From Mediannikoviicoccus sp037890055 (GTDB lineage: Bacteria; Bacillota; Clostridia; Tissierellales; Peptoniphilaceae): a stretch of 64,000 nt of DNA. Both the position numbers and the translations under genes were made by a program. Numbering within the stretch: the stretch's first letter is position 1; each line of letters begins with the position of its first letter. Below are positions 50,462 to 57,812 of the stretch, piece by piece. The DNA is taken from the NCBI GenBank assembly GCA_037890055.1, contig JBBKBD010000004.1. One strand, 5' to 3'. The notes under the pieces are model-generated. The model did not search any database, had not been told where the DNA came from, and worked only from the letters and a program-made list of their open reading frames with translations.

Positions 50462-51601
50462 ATGACAAAAGATATAGTACCTGAAATCTTAGAAAAGATT
50501 GAAAATGAATTTAAAAATAAAACTTCAAAAAGTGATATTTTAAAAAAGAAAATTCTTGCTTTAAAAAACAAGAAAGTAACACACAAAGACTCAAATGAAT
50601 TTGCGATAGAAATTGGTAAGATTTTAGCAGAAGTATTTAAAGATGAAATCACTGGAGACATTTTGCCAGATAATAGAATGTACTACAATATTGCAAAGAG
50701 ATTGATTGAACCTAACTTGATAAAGAATTATGAACTTGTTAGCGACTTTTCAAAGGATGTTCAAGAGGTCTTAAACAGACAATCTAATATCTCTATAAAA
50801 GCTATTAAACCTGAAATTAACCAAGATAGAGTTGATGGTATAATTAATAAAATAAGTGATTATAATGACTTTGAAGATGGAAAATGGCTATTAGACGAAC
50901 CAGTAAAGAATTTCACTCAATCAATTGTGGACGACACTATAAAAACAAATGCAGACTTCCAACATAAAGCTGGATTAAAACCAAAAATAATTAGAAAAGA
51001 AGCTGGTAATTGTTGTAAGTGGTGTAAGGAAGTAGTTGGAGTATATGAATACCCAGATGTACCTAAAGATGTGTGGAGACGACATAGATTTTGCAGATGC
51101 ACCGTTGACTACTTACCAGGTGACGGAAGAAAGCAAGATGTATGGTCTAAACAATGGACCGATGTTGATAAAAGTGATAAAATTAATTCAAGGAGGAGAA
51201 TCGCATTAGTCGAACACTCTTCATCGATTAATATAGTGAAGAAAGTTCGTTCTGGTGAAATTGATTTAACGAGCAATAAAGAACATTATGAAAAACATTT
51301 GTTAGGAACTAATCAGTTTAATCAACATTTAGAAAATAGAATAAAAAGAGGTTATGGAAAACAGAGTATACTTACTATATCTTACGAGGAAACGCAAAGA
51401 TTAATTAATGAGTTTTATGGTAGGGGAATTGTTCAAAGTACAAAGTCTGGAAAACCAAGAAAACAGGAAGATGTAAATTTTAGAATGATTATTGGATATT
51501 ATATTTATGAAGGTAAAGAGTATCCAACAACTAAGGGTAGAATACATTATGGAAGAAAGGGAACACATATAGTTCCAATAAAAGGTGATAATTTTGATTG
51601 A
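50462..51601 (+). CDS. Minor head protein fused to a C-terminal toxin-like (Ntox50-type) domain
   Basis: A 379-residue protein in two parts. Residues 1-225 are the phage minor capsid/head morphogenesis part, with CCKWCKEVVG near residue 184 and HRFCRC near residue 208, a metal-binding pattern of this family. Residues about 265-375 match my memory of polymorphic toxin type 50, a predicted RNase: EHYEKHLLGTNQF, SILTISYEETQRLINEF and the ending RIHYGRKGTHIVPIK. The small gene behind it, which overlaps its end by 8 bases, could be the immunity partner. Delivery of such domains with phage particles has been proposed; here it is an inference. Confidence 0.82.
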   Translation: MTKDIVPEILEKIENEFKNKTSKSDILKKKILALKNKKVTHKDSNEFAIEIGKILAEVFKDEITGDILPDNRMYYNIAKRLIEPNLIKNYELVSDFSKDVQEVLNRQSNISIKAIKPEINQDRVDGIINKISDYNDFEDGKWLLDEPVKNFTQSIVDDTIKTNADFQHKAGLKPKIIRKEAGNCCKWCKEVVGVYEYPDVPKDVWRRHRFCRCTVDYLPGDGRKQDVWSKQWTDVDKSDKINSRRRIALVEHSSSINIVKKVRSGEIDLTSNKEHYEKHLLGTNQFNQHLENRIKRGYGKQSILTISYEETQRLINEFYGRGIVQSTKSGKPRKQEDVNFRMIIGYYIYEGKEYPTTKGRIHYGRKGTHIVPIKGDNFD

Positions 51602-51800
51602 TTGGGAAAAAGCTCAATGGGCAGATAAAATAAAAATAATATTTACTAATGGTGATAACATTGTATGTAGAGGAAATGGAATATCTTTAGCAGAAGATTT
51701 TGATGAACCTGAAGAACAGTATGATACTTTTTTTGTTATAAATGGTAAAAAAAATATTGCTTTAGATATTAAGAGTATAAAGGATATAGTTTATTTATAA
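51594..51800 (+). CDS. Candidate immunity protein of the toxin-like domain
   Basis: A 68-residue small acidic, probably beta-rich protein (WADKIKIIFTNGDNIVCRGNGISL; YDTFFVINGKKNIALDIKSIKDI). It starts with TTG at 51594, seven bases after the ribosome site AAAGGTGAT; a GTG at 51585 lies inside that site. It overlaps the end of the minor-head/toxin gene and is closed by its own terminator, which isolates the pair as a unit. The immunity role is inferred from size, charge and position. Confidence 0.65.
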   Translation: MIDWEKAQWADKIKIIFTNGDNIVCRGNGISLAEDFDEPEEQYDTFFVINGKKNIALDIKSIKDIVYL

Positions 51801-51838
51801 AAGCACACTAACAATTAAATGTTAGAGGTGCTTTTTTA
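51801..51838 (+). terminator. Terminator after the toxin/immunity pair
   Basis: AAGCAC.CTAACA and TGTTAG.GGTGCTT form an interrupted stem, followed by TTTTTT. A terminator inside the late operon is unusual. Confidence 0.8.
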
Positions 51839-51849
51839 TTGGAGGAAAA

Positions 51850-52167
51850 ATGTTAGATGAAATAAAAATAGGTTGGAAAAATTATAAAATTATAAAAACA
51901 AATCCGAACCATAATTTAATAAATAACGGAAATGATTGTTATGGTGAAATAGACTATGATAAGCGTGAAATTTATCTTAATGAATTGCTAAATGATGAAG
52001 AACAAAACAAAGCAACTTTAATACATGAAATATTACACGGAATTTCAGATATGTATAATTTAGAACTTTCCGAAGATATAGTTTCAAGGTTAGGAGAAGC
52101 ATTATACATCGTGCTTAAAGATAATAGCATTCAGCTAACTAAAGATAATCGTGAGTTAATTGTGTAA
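51850..52167 (+). CDS. Small HEXXH zinc-protease-like phage protein
   Basis: A 105-residue protein with the zincin motif ATLIHEILHGISDMY near residue 58 and a downstream helix with Glu (LGEALYIVL). It looks like the small ImmA/IrrE- or SprT-like putative metallopeptidases of phages. GGAGG precedes the ATG. It lies between the toxin/immunity pair and the terminase. Confidence 0.82.
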   Translation: MLDEIKIGWKNYKIIKTNPNHNLINNGNDCYGEIDYDKREIYLNELLNDEEQNKATLIHEILHGISDMYNLELSEDIVSRLGEALYIVLKDNSIQLTKDNRELIV

Positions 52168-52216
52168 AAATCACACGTAAATTAGCACGATTAAGCTTTA
52201 CAAAGGAGTTTGAAAT

Positions 52217-53617
52217 ATGAAAAAATATGGAAATCAAACTCCCACTAAGTCGGTAATTTTAGATTATGATAAAACTCTAGGTCATGAGGCTATAGAGCTT
52301 TATGAAAAAACTGGAAGAAGTCCCTATCCTTGGCAAGAGAAGATGGTAAATGATTTATTTGCCATGAATGACGAGGACCTCTGGACTCACTCTAAGTTTG
52401 GTTACGCAGTTCCAAGAAGAAATGGTAAAACTGAAGTAGTCTACATGGCTGAACTTTGGGGACTCTTTAATGGACTAAATATCCTACACACAGCACATAG
52501 AATTTCAACCTCTCACTCTTCTTTTGAAAAATTAAAAAAGTATCTTGAAGATATGGAACTTGAGGATAGAGAAGACTTTTCATCTATCAAAGCAAAGGGA
52601 CAAGAAAGAATTGAGTTAACCGAACACGGAGGAGTAATCCAGTTTAGAACAAGGACTGCCACAGGTGGTCTTGGTGAAGGTTTTGATATGCTCATCATAG
52701 ACGAGGCTCAAGAGTATACAGATGACCAAGAGTCTGCACTGAAATATACAGTCACAGACTCAGACAATCCTATGACGATAATGTGTGGAACTCCACCAAC
52801 TTTGGTATCAGGTGGGACAGTCTTTACAAAATATCGTGAGTCAATTCTTTCAGGTGGAAGAAAACACAACGGCTGGGCTGAATGGTCTGTGGACGATATG
52901 TCAGATATAAACGACAAATCTTTATGGTATCTTACTAATCCATCAATGGGTCACAAGCTTACAGAAAGAGCAATTGAAGAAGAAGTTGGTCCAGATGAGA
53001 CCGATTTTAATATTCAAAGGTTGGGATTGTGGTTAAGATACAATCAAAAGTCGGCAATATCTGAATTTGAATGGGAAGCTTTAAAAGTTAAGAAGCTGCC
53101 TACACTAAAAGGAAAATTATATGCTGGAATAAAATATGGCAAGGATGGAACTAACGTAGCCTTATCAATCGCAGTCAAAACTCTTTCAAATAGGATTTTT
53201 ATTGAGTCGATAGACTGTCAAAATATCAGAAATGGCAACGCCTGGATAATCAAATTTTTAAAAAATATTGATGTTGAAAAAATCATTATTGACGGAGCCT
53301 CAAGACAAGATATCTTGTCAAAAGAATTAAAAGATGAAGGACTTAACAATGTAATTTTACCAACAGTAAAAGAAATTATAATTGCAAACTCAATGTGGGA
53401 AGAAGCAGTCTTTTCAAAAACTTTGTGTCATATGGACCAACCCTCACTTAGTCAAGTAGTTACAAACTGCGATAAAAGACCTATCGGCACAAGCGGTGGT
53501 TTTGGATATCGAAGTCAATTTGAAGATATGGATATAGTCCTTATGGATAGTGCTTTACTTGCTCACTGGGCTTGCAAAGAACAAAAAGAACAAATAAAAC
53601 AAAAAGTTAGTTATTAA
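52217..53617 (+). CDS. Terminase large subunit
   Basis: A 466-residue DNA-packaging motor. The ATPase has Walker A VPRRNGKTEVV near residue 76 and Walker B MLIIDEAQEY near residue 160, and motif III is MCGTPPT. The C-terminal nuclease half has acidic residues in AGIKYGKDGTNVAL, EKIIIDGASRQD and FEDMDIVLMDSALLA. Normally it precedes the portal; here it follows portal and minor head genes. No small subunit is evident anywhere nearby. AAAGGAG lies 8 bases upstream. Confidence 0.92.
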   Translation: MKKYGNQTPTKSVILDYDKTLGHEAIELYEKTGRSPYPWQEKMVNDLFAMNDEDLWTHSKFGYAVPRRNGKTEVVYMAELWGLFNGLNILHTAHRISTSHSSFEKLKKYLEDMELEDREDFSSIKAKGQERIELTEHGGVIQFRTRTATGGLGEGFDMLIIDEAQEYTDDQESALKYTVTDSDNPMTIMCGTPPTLVSGGTVFTKYRESILSGGRKHNGWAEWSVDDMSDINDKSLWYLTNPSMGHKLTERAIEEEVGPDETDFNIQRLGLWLRYNQKSAISEFEWEALKVKKLPTLKGKLYAGIKYGKDGTNVALSIAVKTLSNRIFIESIDCQNIRNGNAWIIKFLKNIDVEKIIIDGASRQDILSKELKDEGLNNVILPTVKEIIIANSMWEEAVFSKTLCHMDQPSLSQVVTNCDKRPIGTSGGFGYRSQFEDMDIVLMDSALLAHWACKEQKEQIKQKVSY

Positions 53618-53620
53618 TTG

Positions 53621-53656
53621 GTGGTAGTTTCCAAAATGGAAATAACCACTTTTTTA
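53621..53656 (+). terminator. Terminator after the terminase gene
   Basis: GTGGTAGTTTCC and GGAAATAACCAC pair (one mismatch) over AAAAT and are followed by TTTTTT. Confidence 0.85.
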
Positions 53657-53697
53657 ATATAAAAAATTACCAGACGTGGGCAAACGGGAGGAAAAAA

Positions 53698-54156
53698 ATG
53701 AGTGAATTTAAAGTAATCGAAACTCAAGAAGAATTAGACAAGATAATATCAGAAAGACTTAAAAGAGAGAGAAGCAAAGTTGAAGAAGAATTTAAAGAAA
53801 AAGAGAAATCTTTTCAAACCGAAATTCAACAACTTAAATCAGAAAATGCTGAAGTAAAAGCAAACCTTGAAAAGCTTGGAGAAAAGGATACTGAAATTGA
53901 AAAACTTAAAGGGCAAATTAAAGGATATGAAAAGTCCGAACTTAAAAGAAAAATTGCACTTGAAAATAAAATTCCTTACAACCTAGCTGGAAGAATCCAG
54001 GGAGAAACTGAAGAAGAAATGCTTGAAGATGCTAAAAGTCTTTCAAGATATTTTGAAAAAGAAGAAGTAGTGCCACCACTTAAGAACCCTGAAATTAACA
54101 AAGGACAAAGTGGAGCATATAAAGAATTATTACAAGGTTTAAACCTTGAAGATTAG
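53698..54156 (+). CDS. Capsid scaffold protein (DUF4355-like)
   Basis: A 152-residue, highly charged coiled-coil protein (RLKRERSKVEEEFKEKEKSF; LKSENAEVKANLEKLGEKD) with a small C-terminal region. Its size, charge and position directly before the major capsid gene mark it as the scaffold. GGGAGGAA precedes the ATG. Confidence 0.88.
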   Translation: MSEFKVIETQEELDKIISERLKRERSKVEEEFKEKEKSFQTEIQQLKSENAEVKANLEKLGEKDTEIEKLKGQIKGYEKSELKRKIALENKIPYNLAGRIQGETEEEMLEDAKSLSRYFEKEEVVPPLKNPEINKGQSGAYKELLQGLNLED

Positions 54157-54166
54157 GAGTGAAAAT

Positions 54167-55048
54167 ATGGCAGAAGTATTATCAAAAGGAAATTTATTTA
54201 ACGCACAATTAGTAAATGATTTATTTAACAAAGTAAAAGGAAAATCATCACTTGCAGTACTTTCAGGGCAAGAAGCAATACCATTTAATGGCACAGAACA
54301 ATTTGTATTTTCAATGGATTCTGAAATTGACATTGTAGCTGAAAATGGCAAGAAGTCTCACGGTGGAGTTACACTAGAACCAGTTACAATTGTACCTTTG
54401 AAGGTAGAGTATGGTGCAAGAATATCAGATGAATTCGTGTATGCATCAGATGAAGCTAAAATCAATATGCTAAAAGCTTTCAATGAAGGCTTTGCAAGAA
54501 AGCTTGCTAAAGGTCTAGACCTTATGGCAATTCACGGAATTAATCCACGTTCAAAAGCAGCCTCAGAACTTATTGGTACTAACTGCTTTGAAAAAAAAGT
54601 TACTCAATCGGTAGCTTATACTGAAGCAGACCCAGACACAAACATTGAAGCAGCTGTAGGACTAGTACAAGGTTCTGAAGGAGAAGTTAACGGACTTGCA
54701 ATGGCACCTGCTTTTGCAACTGCACTTGCAAAACTTAAAGTTAATGGTGTTAAACAATTCCCTGAATTTGCTTGGGGTTCAAGCCCAGATTCAGTTAATG
54801 GTTTAAGATGTGACGTAAACCCAACAATCGCAAATGGTGGAAAAAACAAAGCTATAGTTGGTGACTTTGCTGGTGCTTTTAAGTGGGGATATGCAAAACA
54901 AATTCCACTTGAAGTTATCCAATACGGGGATCCAGACGGAACAGGTAAAGACCTTAAAAACTATAACCAAGTTTACTTAAGATGTGAAGCATACTTAGGC
55001 TGGGGAATCCTTATGCCAGAATCTTTTGCAATCGTAAAGGAAGCTTAG
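54167..55048 (+). CDS. Major capsid protein (HK97 fold)
   Basis: A 293-residue capsid protein. It begins with LSKGNLFNAQLVNDLFNKVKG and has the E-loop/A-domain style pattern IPFNGTEQFVFSM, VPLKVEYGARISDEFVY and the C-terminal YLRCEAYLGWGILMPESF seen in HK97-type capsids of Firmicute siphoviruses. The start at 54167 follows AGGAG at 54155-54159. It lies directly behind the scaffold. Confidence 0.92.
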   Translation: MAEVLSKGNLFNAQLVNDLFNKVKGKSSLAVLSGQEAIPFNGTEQFVFSMDSEIDIVAENGKKSHGGVTLEPVTIVPLKVEYGARISDEFVYASDEAKINMLKAFNEGFARKLAKGLDLMAIHGINPRSKAASELIGTNCFEKKVTQSVAYTEADPDTNIEAAVGLVQGSEGEVNGLAMAPAFATALAKLKVNGVKQFPEFAWGSSPDSVNGLRCDVNPTIANGGKNKAIVGDFAGAFKWGYAKQIPLEVIQYGDPDGTGKDLKNYNQVYLRCEAYLGWGILMPESFAIVKEA

Positions 55049-55049
55049 T

Positions 55050-55298
55050 ATGAAGTATATAAATACAAAAACAGGGGCTATCATTGATAGTCCTTGTTTA
55101 ATTTCAGGCGGAGATTGGGTTGAGTACGGAAAACAAAAACCTAAAAAAGAAGTCATAGAAGAAGTTAAAAAGACAGTTGAAGAACCTTCAACAGATTTAA
55201 CAAAAGAAGAAGTTATCAACGAACTTGACGCACTTGGAATTGAATATAGCAAAAAAGCAAAAAAGGAAGATTTAATCAAGTTGATGATGGGTGAGTAG
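55050..55298 (+). CDS. Small head protein with C-terminal HeH/LEM-like motif
   Basis: An 82-residue protein. The first 40 residues are a short beta segment (YINTKTGAIIDSPCLISGGDW) and a charged linker; the last 35 (LTKEEVINELDALGIEYSKKAKKEDLIKLM) resemble the helix-extended-helix motif common in phage head-tail genes. It starts 1 base after the capsid stop. Probably a head decoration or connector protein. Confidence 0.8.
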   Translation: MKYINTKTGAIIDSPCLISGGDWVEYGKQKPKKEVIEEVKKTVEEPSTDLTKEEVINELDALGIEYSKKAKKEDLIKLMMGE

Positions 55299-55299
55299 T

Positions 55300-55716
55300 A
55301 TGACTTACACAACAGTAGATGATGTAATACAACTTTTTAGACAACTTACAAAAGAAGAGGTTGACAAAGCAGAGGGACTGATACCAGTTATTGAGTCTTC
55401 TATAAAACTTGAAGCTGATAATGTAGGCAAAAACTTAAACAAAATGCTTGAAGATGAAGACTTTAAAAACGTCTTTAAGTCAGTGGTTGTGGATATCGTC
55501 GGAAGAACTTTGATGACTTCTACAAATCAAGAACCTATGACACAGTCTTCAGAGTCCGCCTTGGGCTACTCATGGTCGGGAACTTTCCTTGTACCAGGCG
55601 GTGGACTTTTTATAAAAAGGTCAGAGCTTGCAAAGTTGGGACTAAAAAGGCAAAGATACGGAGTGATTGATTTTTATGACGAAAATCAAGGGAATAACAG
55701 TTACTTTAATCGATAA
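55300..55716 (+). CDS. Head-tail connector protein (Gp15/Gp6-like)
   Basis: A 138-residue helical protein (TVDDVIQLFRQLTKEEVDKAEGLIPVIESSI), with a tail VPGGGLFIKRSELAKLGL typical of Gp19/Gp15/Gp42-type head-tail connectors. I start it at the ATG at 55300, just after the previous stop. The end overlaps the next gene. Confidence 0.85.
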   Translation: MTYTTVDDVIQLFRQLTKEEVDKAEGLIPVIESSIKLEADNVGKNLNKMLEDEDFKNVFKSVVVDIVGRTLMTSTNQEPMTQSSESALGYSWSGTFLVPGGGLFIKRSELAKLGLKRQRYGVIDFYDENQGNNSYFNR

Positions 55717-56014
55717 AGTAGAAATAGATAAAGATCCTTTTGGGCAACCTATTTATGAAGACAAAGAAATACCAGTTGAAAACGTCTTGGTCGCTCCTAC
55801 CTCAACGGACGACGTGACCAATCAATTAAATTTGACTGGCAAAAAAGCTGTCTACACTTTGGGAATACCAAAAGGAGATAATCATAACTGGGAAAATAAA
55901 GAGGTAAGATTTTTTAATCAAAGATGGAAAGTCTTCGGTAAAGAAATTCAAGGTATAGAAGATTTAATTCCTTTAGATTGGAATAAGAAAGTGATGGTGG
56001 AAGCCTATGAGTAA
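55676..56014 (+). CDS. Head closure / minor capsid protein
   Basis: A 112-residue beta-rich protein (GITVTLIDKVEIDKDPFGQPIYEDKEIPVENVLVAP; FFNQRWKVFGKE), like the SPP1 gp16-type stopper proteins. The ATG at 55676 is chosen over a TTG nine bases upstream because of spacing from GGAG. It overlaps both neighbours. Confidence 0.82.
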   Translation: MTKIKGITVTLIDKVEIDKDPFGQPIYEDKEIPVENVLVAPTSTDDVTNQLNLTGKKAVYTLGIPKGDNHNWENKEVRFFNQRWKVFGKEIQGIEDLIPLDWNKKVMVEAYE

Positions 56015-56243
56015 CTTTAAATTTGAATTAAATTCTTCTGGAGTAAAAGAACTTCTAAAAAGTGATGGAATTAAAAATGTGATAAATTCCCACGCTCAAA
56101 GAATATATTCAAGCCTTGGTGACGGATACAAAGTTGACCAATATGACGGAGTGAACAGGTCTAACGCTATGGTGTGGGCATCCAGCAGAAAAGCAAGAAA
56201 AGACAATAAGAAAAATAACACACTTTTAAAGGCGATAAGATGA
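56007..56243 (+). CDS. Minor capsid / tail completion protein
   Basis: A 78-residue protein (FELNSSGVKELLKSDGIKNVINSHAQRIYSSLG; AMVWASSRKARKDN). Pattern and place match the short HK97 gp10-like neck proteins of Firmicute phages. It overlaps both neighbours by a few bases. Confidence 0.8.
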   Translation: MSNFKFELNSSGVKELLKSDGIKNVINSHAQRIYSSLGDGYKVDQYDGVNRSNAMVWASSRKARKDNKKNNTLLKAIR

Positions 56244-56575
56244 TAGAAATTACAATCAAAAAATACCTTGAAAAAAATCTAAAAGTACCAATCTTTTTAG
56301 AAGTCCCAGAAAAAATGCCGAGTAAATTTATAGTCTTTGAAAAGACGGGGTCAAGTAGGAAGAATTATCTTAATTCTTCAACCTTTGCTTTTCAATCCTA
56401 TGCTTTAAATTTATACGGCGCAGCAAAATTAAATGAAGAATTAAAAGAGGTAGTGCTAAAAATGTTAGAACTACCAGAAATGGCAAACATAAAATTAAAT
56501 TCAGATTATAACTTTACGGATATGGATTTAAAAAAATATAGATATCAAGCAGTCTTTGATATCTATCACTATTAG
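56240..56575 (+). CDS. Tail terminator-like protein
   Basis: A 111-residue alpha/beta protein (VPIFLEVPEKMPSKFIVFEKTGSSRKNYL; YRYQAVFDIYHY) with the look and location of tail terminator proteins, directly before the tail tube gene. Confidence 0.8.
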   Translation: MIEITIKKYLEKNLKVPIFLEVPEKMPSKFIVFEKTGSSRKNYLNSSTFAFQSYALNLYGAAKLNEELKEVVLKMLELPEMANIKLNSDYNFTDMDLKKYRYQAVFDIYHY

Positions 56576-56586
56576 GAGGAATTAAT

Positions 56587-57159
56587 ATGGCTCAAAATGC
56601 AAGCAATGTTTCATATGGTAAACCTAAAATTGAGGGAGCAATTTGGACTGCACCTCTAGGTTCAAAATTACCTATTAATGCGATAGACAATCTTGACAAA
56701 GCCTTTAAAGGTTTAGGTTATGTATCAGAAGATGGATTAAAAAATGAAAACTCAATGGAGTCCGAAACAATAAAAGCTTGGGGTGGAGACTCTGTTTTAG
56801 TAATTCAATCAGAAAAGACAGACACTTTCACTTACAAACTAATTGAAATTTTAAACGTTGACGTACTAAAAGAAGTATACGGACAAACAAATGTTACAGG
56901 AACCTTAGAAACAGGAATTACAATCAAAGCAAATGCAAAAGACCTTGAAGAACATGTGATAGTTGTAGATATGATTTTACAAGGTGCTTTAAAAAGAATT
57001 GTAATCCCAAAAGCAAAAGTTTCAGAAATTTCAGAAGTTGAGTATACAGACTCTGACGCTGTAGGTTATGAACTTACACTTACAGCAATTCCAGACGAAA
57101 AAGGTAACTCACACTATGAATATATCCAAAAAGCACCTCAAGTTACGGGGGAACAATAG
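56587..57159 (+). CDS. Major tail (tube) protein
   Basis: A 190-residue protein with the tail-tube pattern WTAPLGSKLPINAIDNLDKAFKGLGYVSEDGL, then a beta-rich body with TFTYKLIEIL and a C-terminal YELTLTAIPDEKGNSHYEYI. Strong AGGAGG ribosome site, as expected for a highly made protein. The next gene begins at the following base. Confidence 0.92.
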   Translation: MAQNASNVSYGKPKIEGAIWTAPLGSKLPINAIDNLDKAFKGLGYVSEDGLKNENSMESETIKAWGGDSVLVIQSEKTDTFTYKLIEILNVDVLKEVYGQTNVTGTLETGITIKANAKDLEEHVIVVDMILQGALKRIVIPKAKVSEISEVEYTDSDAVGYELTLTAIPDEKGNSHYEYIQKAPQVTGEQ

Positions 57160-57417
57160 ATGACAAAAGGTATCACAAAATCAGGATTTAAATTTACTTT
57201 ACTTGAAGAAGTTTTAGACGACATGGAACTTTTAGACTTAATCAGTGAAGTAGATGAGAATCCTCTTTTACTTCCTAAACTTATAGAAAGACTTTTAGGA
57301 GAGAAGCAAAAGAAAAGACTCTACGATCACTGTAGAGACGATAAAGGAAGAGTGTCCTCTACAAGAATTTCAGATGAACTTGTAGAAATCTTCTCCAAGA
57401 CAAAAGTAAAAAACTAA
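57160..57417 (+). CDS. Tail assembly chaperone, short product (gpG-like)
   Basis: An 85-residue acidic helical protein (LLEEVLDDMELLDLISEVDENPLLLPKLIERLLG). It sits between the tail tube and tape measure genes, where the G/T-type chaperones lie. Its last codons GTA-AAA-AAC-TAA form a canonical slippery site in the right phase, so a fraction of ribosomes should shift into the following frame and make a longer fusion. Confidence 0.88.
   Translation: MTKGITKSGFKFTLLEEVLDDMELLDLISEVDENPLLLPKLIERLLGEKQKKRLYDHCRDDKGRVSSTRISDELVEIFSKTKVKN
57408..57414 (+). promoter_or_regulatory. Programmed -1 ribosomal frameshift site (A AAA AAC)
   Basis: The heptamer A-AAA-AAC is in the X-XXY-YYZ phase relative to the gpG-like frame, and the TAA stop follows at once. 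Slipping back one base continues as CTA-ATA-TTC with no stop into the downstream frame, which has no good start of its own. Confidence 0.88.
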
Positions 57418-57812
57418 TATTCCTTACCAGTGCTTTAAAAAATTATGAAGAAGAGGTCGTATGCGACTTGGCAGAGACTTATAATATTTTGAATTATAAG
57501 GAAGTCCCTCTAAAGACTTTAGCGACACTTGTCAAAGGACTTAGAGGGGACTCAAGGTTGATGATGGCTATAACGAAGACCACTGTAGATATGAATACCT
57601 ATCTACAAGCTGGGATTTTAGATAGATTGTCTTTCTTGGCTTGGGCTAAGACAAAAGACGGACAGAAAAATCAAAATAGACCACAATCAGTTGTCGACGC
57701 TTTGTCGACTTCTGAAAAACCTAAAAAATCATATGGAGCAAGCACTGGTGAGGAGTACGAAAAGTTAAGAAAAGAAATAATTAAGAAAGTGAGGGAAAAT
57801 AATGGCAACTGA
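57414..57812 (+). CDS. Frameshift extension of the tail chaperone (gpT-like, DUF5361)
   Basis: This frame is open from the slippery site to 57812 and lies in the -1 frame of the gpG-like gene. The continuous sequence after the shift reads LIFLTSALKNYEEEVVCDLAETYNIL and then the DUF5361 pattern PLKTLATLVKGLRGDSRLMMA. The only internal start candidate is a TTG at 57468 with no ribosome site, so expression as a G-T fusion of about 217 residues is far more likely. The fusion binds the tape measure during tail assembly. The end overlaps the tape measure gene. Confidence 0.88.
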   Translation, partial: LIFLTSALKNYEEEVVCDLAETYNILNYKEVPLKTLATLVKGLRGDSRLMMAITKTTVDMNTYLQAGILDRLSFLAWAKTKDGQKNQNRPQSVVDALSTSEKPKKSYGASTGEEYEKLRKEIIKKVRENNGN

